This document shows, piece by piece, positions 62,528 through 64,000 of a stretch of DNA of 64,000 nucleotides (within the stretch, counting starts at the first letter, position 1; the number at the start of each line of letters is the position of its first letter). The notes below the pieces were generated by a model. It did no database searches, had not been told where the DNA came from, and saw only the letters and a program-made list of their open reading frames with translations. The DNA is from a virus. The stretch lies in the IMG/VR virus record IMGVR_UViG_3300032331_000486, positions 1 through 64,000 of that record; one strand, given 5' to 3'. A program made the translations under genes and the position numbers.

Positions 62528-62869
62528 TTAGCACATCTTTCCACGGGTTTTGCCCCGTTGAGCAATACCATCGGCGCGTTTAGATGCAGAACCAACTTTG
62601 CCGCCTTTGCTAAATGTAGACATTCCCTCTAAGTCAGTATTCTCTAGACTGTTTAATCGGCCCGAGCGATCCATTGACTTAGCAGACTCTTCTTTAGTCA
62701 TGGGTTGACCAGCAATTTCTGGATCAACGGAAGACATTGGAGAAGATTTGGGCATGGCTTTTGTTTCATTTGCCATGCGAGTATTGTATTTTTTACCATT
62801 AAAAGTAAATTCTTTATCGCCAGACTCGCGAGCTGCACGAAATGCTTTGCCAAAATTACTTATTGCCAT
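62528..62869 (-). CDS. Small basic virion-type protein with RADGIA tail
   Basis: The 113-residue product starts MAISNFGKAFRAARESGDKE and FTFNGKKYNTRM, a short alpha-beta unit seen in virion small proteins. The C-terminus KGGKVGSASKRADGIAQRGK then TRGKMC is a basic motif that is shared (ADGIA-x-x-GKT) with the 62880 product. It may be a capsid-inner or DNA-binding tail. Confidence 0.6.
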   Translation of the reverse strand: MAISNFGKAFRAARESGDKEFTFNGKKYNTRMANETKAMPKSSPMSSVDPEIAGQPMTKEESAKSMDRSGRLNSLENTDLEGMSTFSKGGKVGSASKRADGIAQRGKTRGKMC

Positions 62870-62879
62870 GATGGGCTCC

Positions 62880-63269
62880 TTAACAATATCCGCCAGATTT
62901 CATTTTGACTTGTTTAGCTTTAGTCTTGCCTTTTTTAGCAATACCGTCAGCTGAACGAACAAAGCCACCGCCAGCCATTTTTTTGACTTTCCCGCCTTTG
63001 TTCATCATGCCCATGCCGCCACCCATAGATGTATCAGCCATAGGAGTAGGCCTTTTCATGCCATCCTTAGCAGTACTCATGCCGGGTTTCATAACGGGTT
63101 TACCCATCTTAGTTGTAGCCATCTCACCACCTCTTTTAAAAGTTTTGCCTTTATCGGCCTTACTGAACTCTTTCCCCACGGATTGGGGAACCCCTGCTTT
63201 CTTGGCAAACTCTGGATTGTGTGCCACAGCTTCCATGAAATTATGTTGCTTCTTGCTCTTACTTGGCAT
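62880..63269 (-). CDS. DUF3008-like small basic protein
   Basis: The 129-residue product begins MPSKSKKQHNFMEAVAHNPE and FAKKAGVPQSVGKEFSKADK, matching the DUF3008 type of small protein. A Met/Gly-rich linker leads to the KGGKVKKMAGGGFVRSADGI segment and a basic end. The tail motif ADGIA-KKGKT is shared with 62528. DNA-binding or capsid-internal function is possible. Confidence 0.65.
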   Translation of the reverse strand: MPSKSKKQHNFMEAVAHNPEFAKKAGVPQSVGKEFSKADKGKTFKRGGEMATTKMGKPVMKPGMSTAKDGMKRPTPMADTSMGGGMGMMNKGGKVKKMAGGGFVRSADGIAKKGKTKAKQVKMKSGGYC

Positions 63270-63541
63270 TATCTTCCCGCTTGAATAAGCTGGTCAATCT
63301 TTGCTTCAAGGCGATTGAAGCGCTGGTCAATATGGTCAGTAATGCGCTGAATTTCTGTTTGAGTAACGTAATCACGGGCTACCTCCTCACGGGTTATGTT
63401 TAAAAGGCGCTCGACACGTTTAATGTCTTCGCCCATGTCTCTAATTTGGCCAAGTTTTTCCCGCATGAGGAAGCCAAATACTCCCATCACAATGGACAAA
63501 ACTGCTGACCAAATAAGGTGTGCATCCATTAGCATTTCCAA
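63269..63541 (-). CDS. Membrane-anchored coiled-coil protein
   Basis: The 90-residue product has one hydrophobic N-terminal segment (LIWSAVLSIVMGVFGFLMRE), then a coiled coil (LGQIRDMGEDIKRVERLLNI and RFNRLEAKIDQLIQAG). This form is frequent in phage operons (DUF2730-like). It could be an inner-membrane-anchored accessory, spanin-like or assembly protein. It overlaps the DUF6321-like gene by 13 nt. Confidence 0.55.
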   Translation of the reverse strand: MEMLMDAHLIWSAVLSIVMGVFGFLMREKLGQIRDMGEDIKRVERLLNITREEVARDYVTQTEIQRITDHIDQRFNRLEAKIDQLIQAGR

Positions 63542-63774
63542 GCCCGCAGGCTTTTGTTAATCCTAGAGTTCGGGTCTTTCGCTGTTTTTGCGGATGTCAA
63601 CTTCTTTTTCATTCCTTCCATTCTGGCGCAGAAAGAGTCTTTCCTTGAGCCGCCTTCTGGTTGCGGCGGTTTCAAGTTCATCCCTTGCTTTTTCGCGGAG
63701 GCTCGGCCCTTGGCATTCAAGCCACCGTTGGGGTTCTTGCCTTCTTTGCGTTGCCATGCTGGTGATTTAGCCAT
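63529..63774 (-). CDS. DUF6321-like small basic protein
   Basis: The 81-residue product holds MAKSPAWQRKEGKNPNGGLN then AKGRASAKKQGMNLKPPQPE and GGSRKDSFCARMEGMKKKLT. These KxGKNPxGGLNAKGRxS and PExGGSRKDSFCARMxGMKKKLT motifs are those of a small conserved phage family (DUF6321). The role is not known. It is basic, like its neighbours. Confidence 0.75.
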   Translation of the reverse strand: MAKSPAWQRKEGKNPNGGLNAKGRASAKKQGMNLKPPQPEGGSRKDSFCARMEGMKKKLTSAKTAKDPNSRINKSLRAWKC

Positions 63775-64000
63775 TTACGACTTTCAAGCGTAAATCTCGA
63801 ATGTTTCCAAGCAACGGGATAACAACATTCTCACGGAAGTTGTTAGTGAACATTTCGCTACCGATATGAGGTAGGCTGATATCTACATCAATATGGACTG
63901 TGAAACCCATGTCTGTCGCTCTATCGCAGAACAAGTAGTCTTCGCCAACATACTGGTCATCCCTGATGTCAAAGTCAAACAACGAATACATTCTTTCGTC
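63767..64000 (-). CDS. Glycosyltransferase C-terminal part (5' end cut by window edge)
   Basis: The reading frame enters from the right edge (last codons DER MYSLF...) and ends at 63767. The segment YSLFDFDIRDDQYVGEDYLF then CDRATDMGFTVHIDVDISLP and HIGSEMF is the typical end of a GT2-like or related sugar transferase: a GED-Y-x-F-C acidic motif with a D-D-H set of residues near the end. It may modify a capsid or host surface. The complete gene is outside the window. Confidence 0.6.
   Translation of the reverse strand, partial: DERMYSLFDFDIRDDQYVGEDYLFCDRATDMGFTVHIDVDISLPHIGSEMFTNNFRENVVIPLLGNIRDLRLKVVNG

Noticed and set aside
62272-62595. 107-codon ORF overlapping the small basic gene at 62279
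   Set aside because: The 62279 frame has the conserved GPVGLYANI and SGEKMR motifs; the longer frame does not and would overlap the 62528 gene.
1-64000. Possibility that the window is a complete circular genome joined at its ends
   Set aside because: Frames at the two edges are compatible, but the left-edge protein looks like a small structural protein and the right-edge one like a glycosyltransferase end, so joining them gives an implausible fusion.

Overview
The window is a contiguous stretch of a tailed double-stranded DNA phage genome (or a prophage/metagenomic phage contig). It has tightly packed genes with many ATGA or TAATG stop-start overlaps, terminase, portal, capsid, tail-fibre and lysis genes, and no bacterial housekeeping genes. 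There is no recognisable tape-measure gene, but there are a head-tail adaptor-like protein, large ejection-type proteins and one giant polyvalent protein, so a podovirus-like (short-tailed) virion is the best guess. Shine-Dalgarno sites and sigma70-like promoters point to an ordinary Gram-negative-type host; the host cannot be named. No RNA or DNA polymerase gene is visible, so replication and transcription probably rely on the host or on genes outside the window. Both edges cut genes.

Layout. (1) 1-9953, minus strand: head and packaging module (small terminase, winged-helix regulator, large terminase, portal, GroES-like co-chaperonin, scaffold, decoration-like proteins, major capsid protein) closed by an intrinsic terminator. 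(2) 10077-16083, plus strand: an early-type operon of about 22 mostly tiny genes behind a promoter/operator region, including a GP88-like protein, a DUF6884-like protein, zinc-knuckle proteins and three DpnD/PcfM-like acidic proteins. (3) 16080-21263, minus strand: replication module (Toprim primase fragment, SF2 helicase, ParB-like protein) preceded by a string of small genes. (4) 21264-22022: a non-coding, hairpin-rich stretch with a predicted pseudoknotted small RNA that has its own promoter and terminator. (5) 22023-26781: recombination genes, with a RuvC-like resolvase and PD-(D/E)XK-like protein on minus and a Cas4/RecB-like nuclease, ERF annealase, ribbon-helix-helix protein and YbcO-like nuclease on plus. 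(6) 26765-64000, minus strand, one late operon read right to left: glycosyltransferase C-terminus, small basic proteins, tail adaptor/nozzle proteins, tail fibres with S74 chaperones and a GIY-YIG homing endonuclease, lysis cassette, tail protein, an acyl carrier protein / ketoacyl synthase / acyltransferase-like cassette, three ejection-type proteins, and a 4,572-residue polyvalent protein (zincin-type LPD1, adenine methylase, Strawberry-notch-type helicase, LPD38-like C-terminus). A separate 124-codon gene with its own ribosome binding site appears to be overprinted inside the giant gene.

How it fits together. The early plus operon and the minus replication block would act on host takeover and replication. 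ERF, RuvC and the nucleases would process concatemers. Terminase, portal and scaffold package the DNA. The giant protein, by analogy with DarB-type polyvalent proteins, is probably packaged and injected to protect incoming DNA. The ACP, ketoacyl synthase and GNAT-like genes lie among virion genes and may acylate a virion component. A dispersed 14-bp palindrome (TGGAAC-AA/TT-GTTCCA), present upstream of the winged-helix gene and of the early operon and within several genes, may be the binding site of a phage regulator or of the ParB-like protein.
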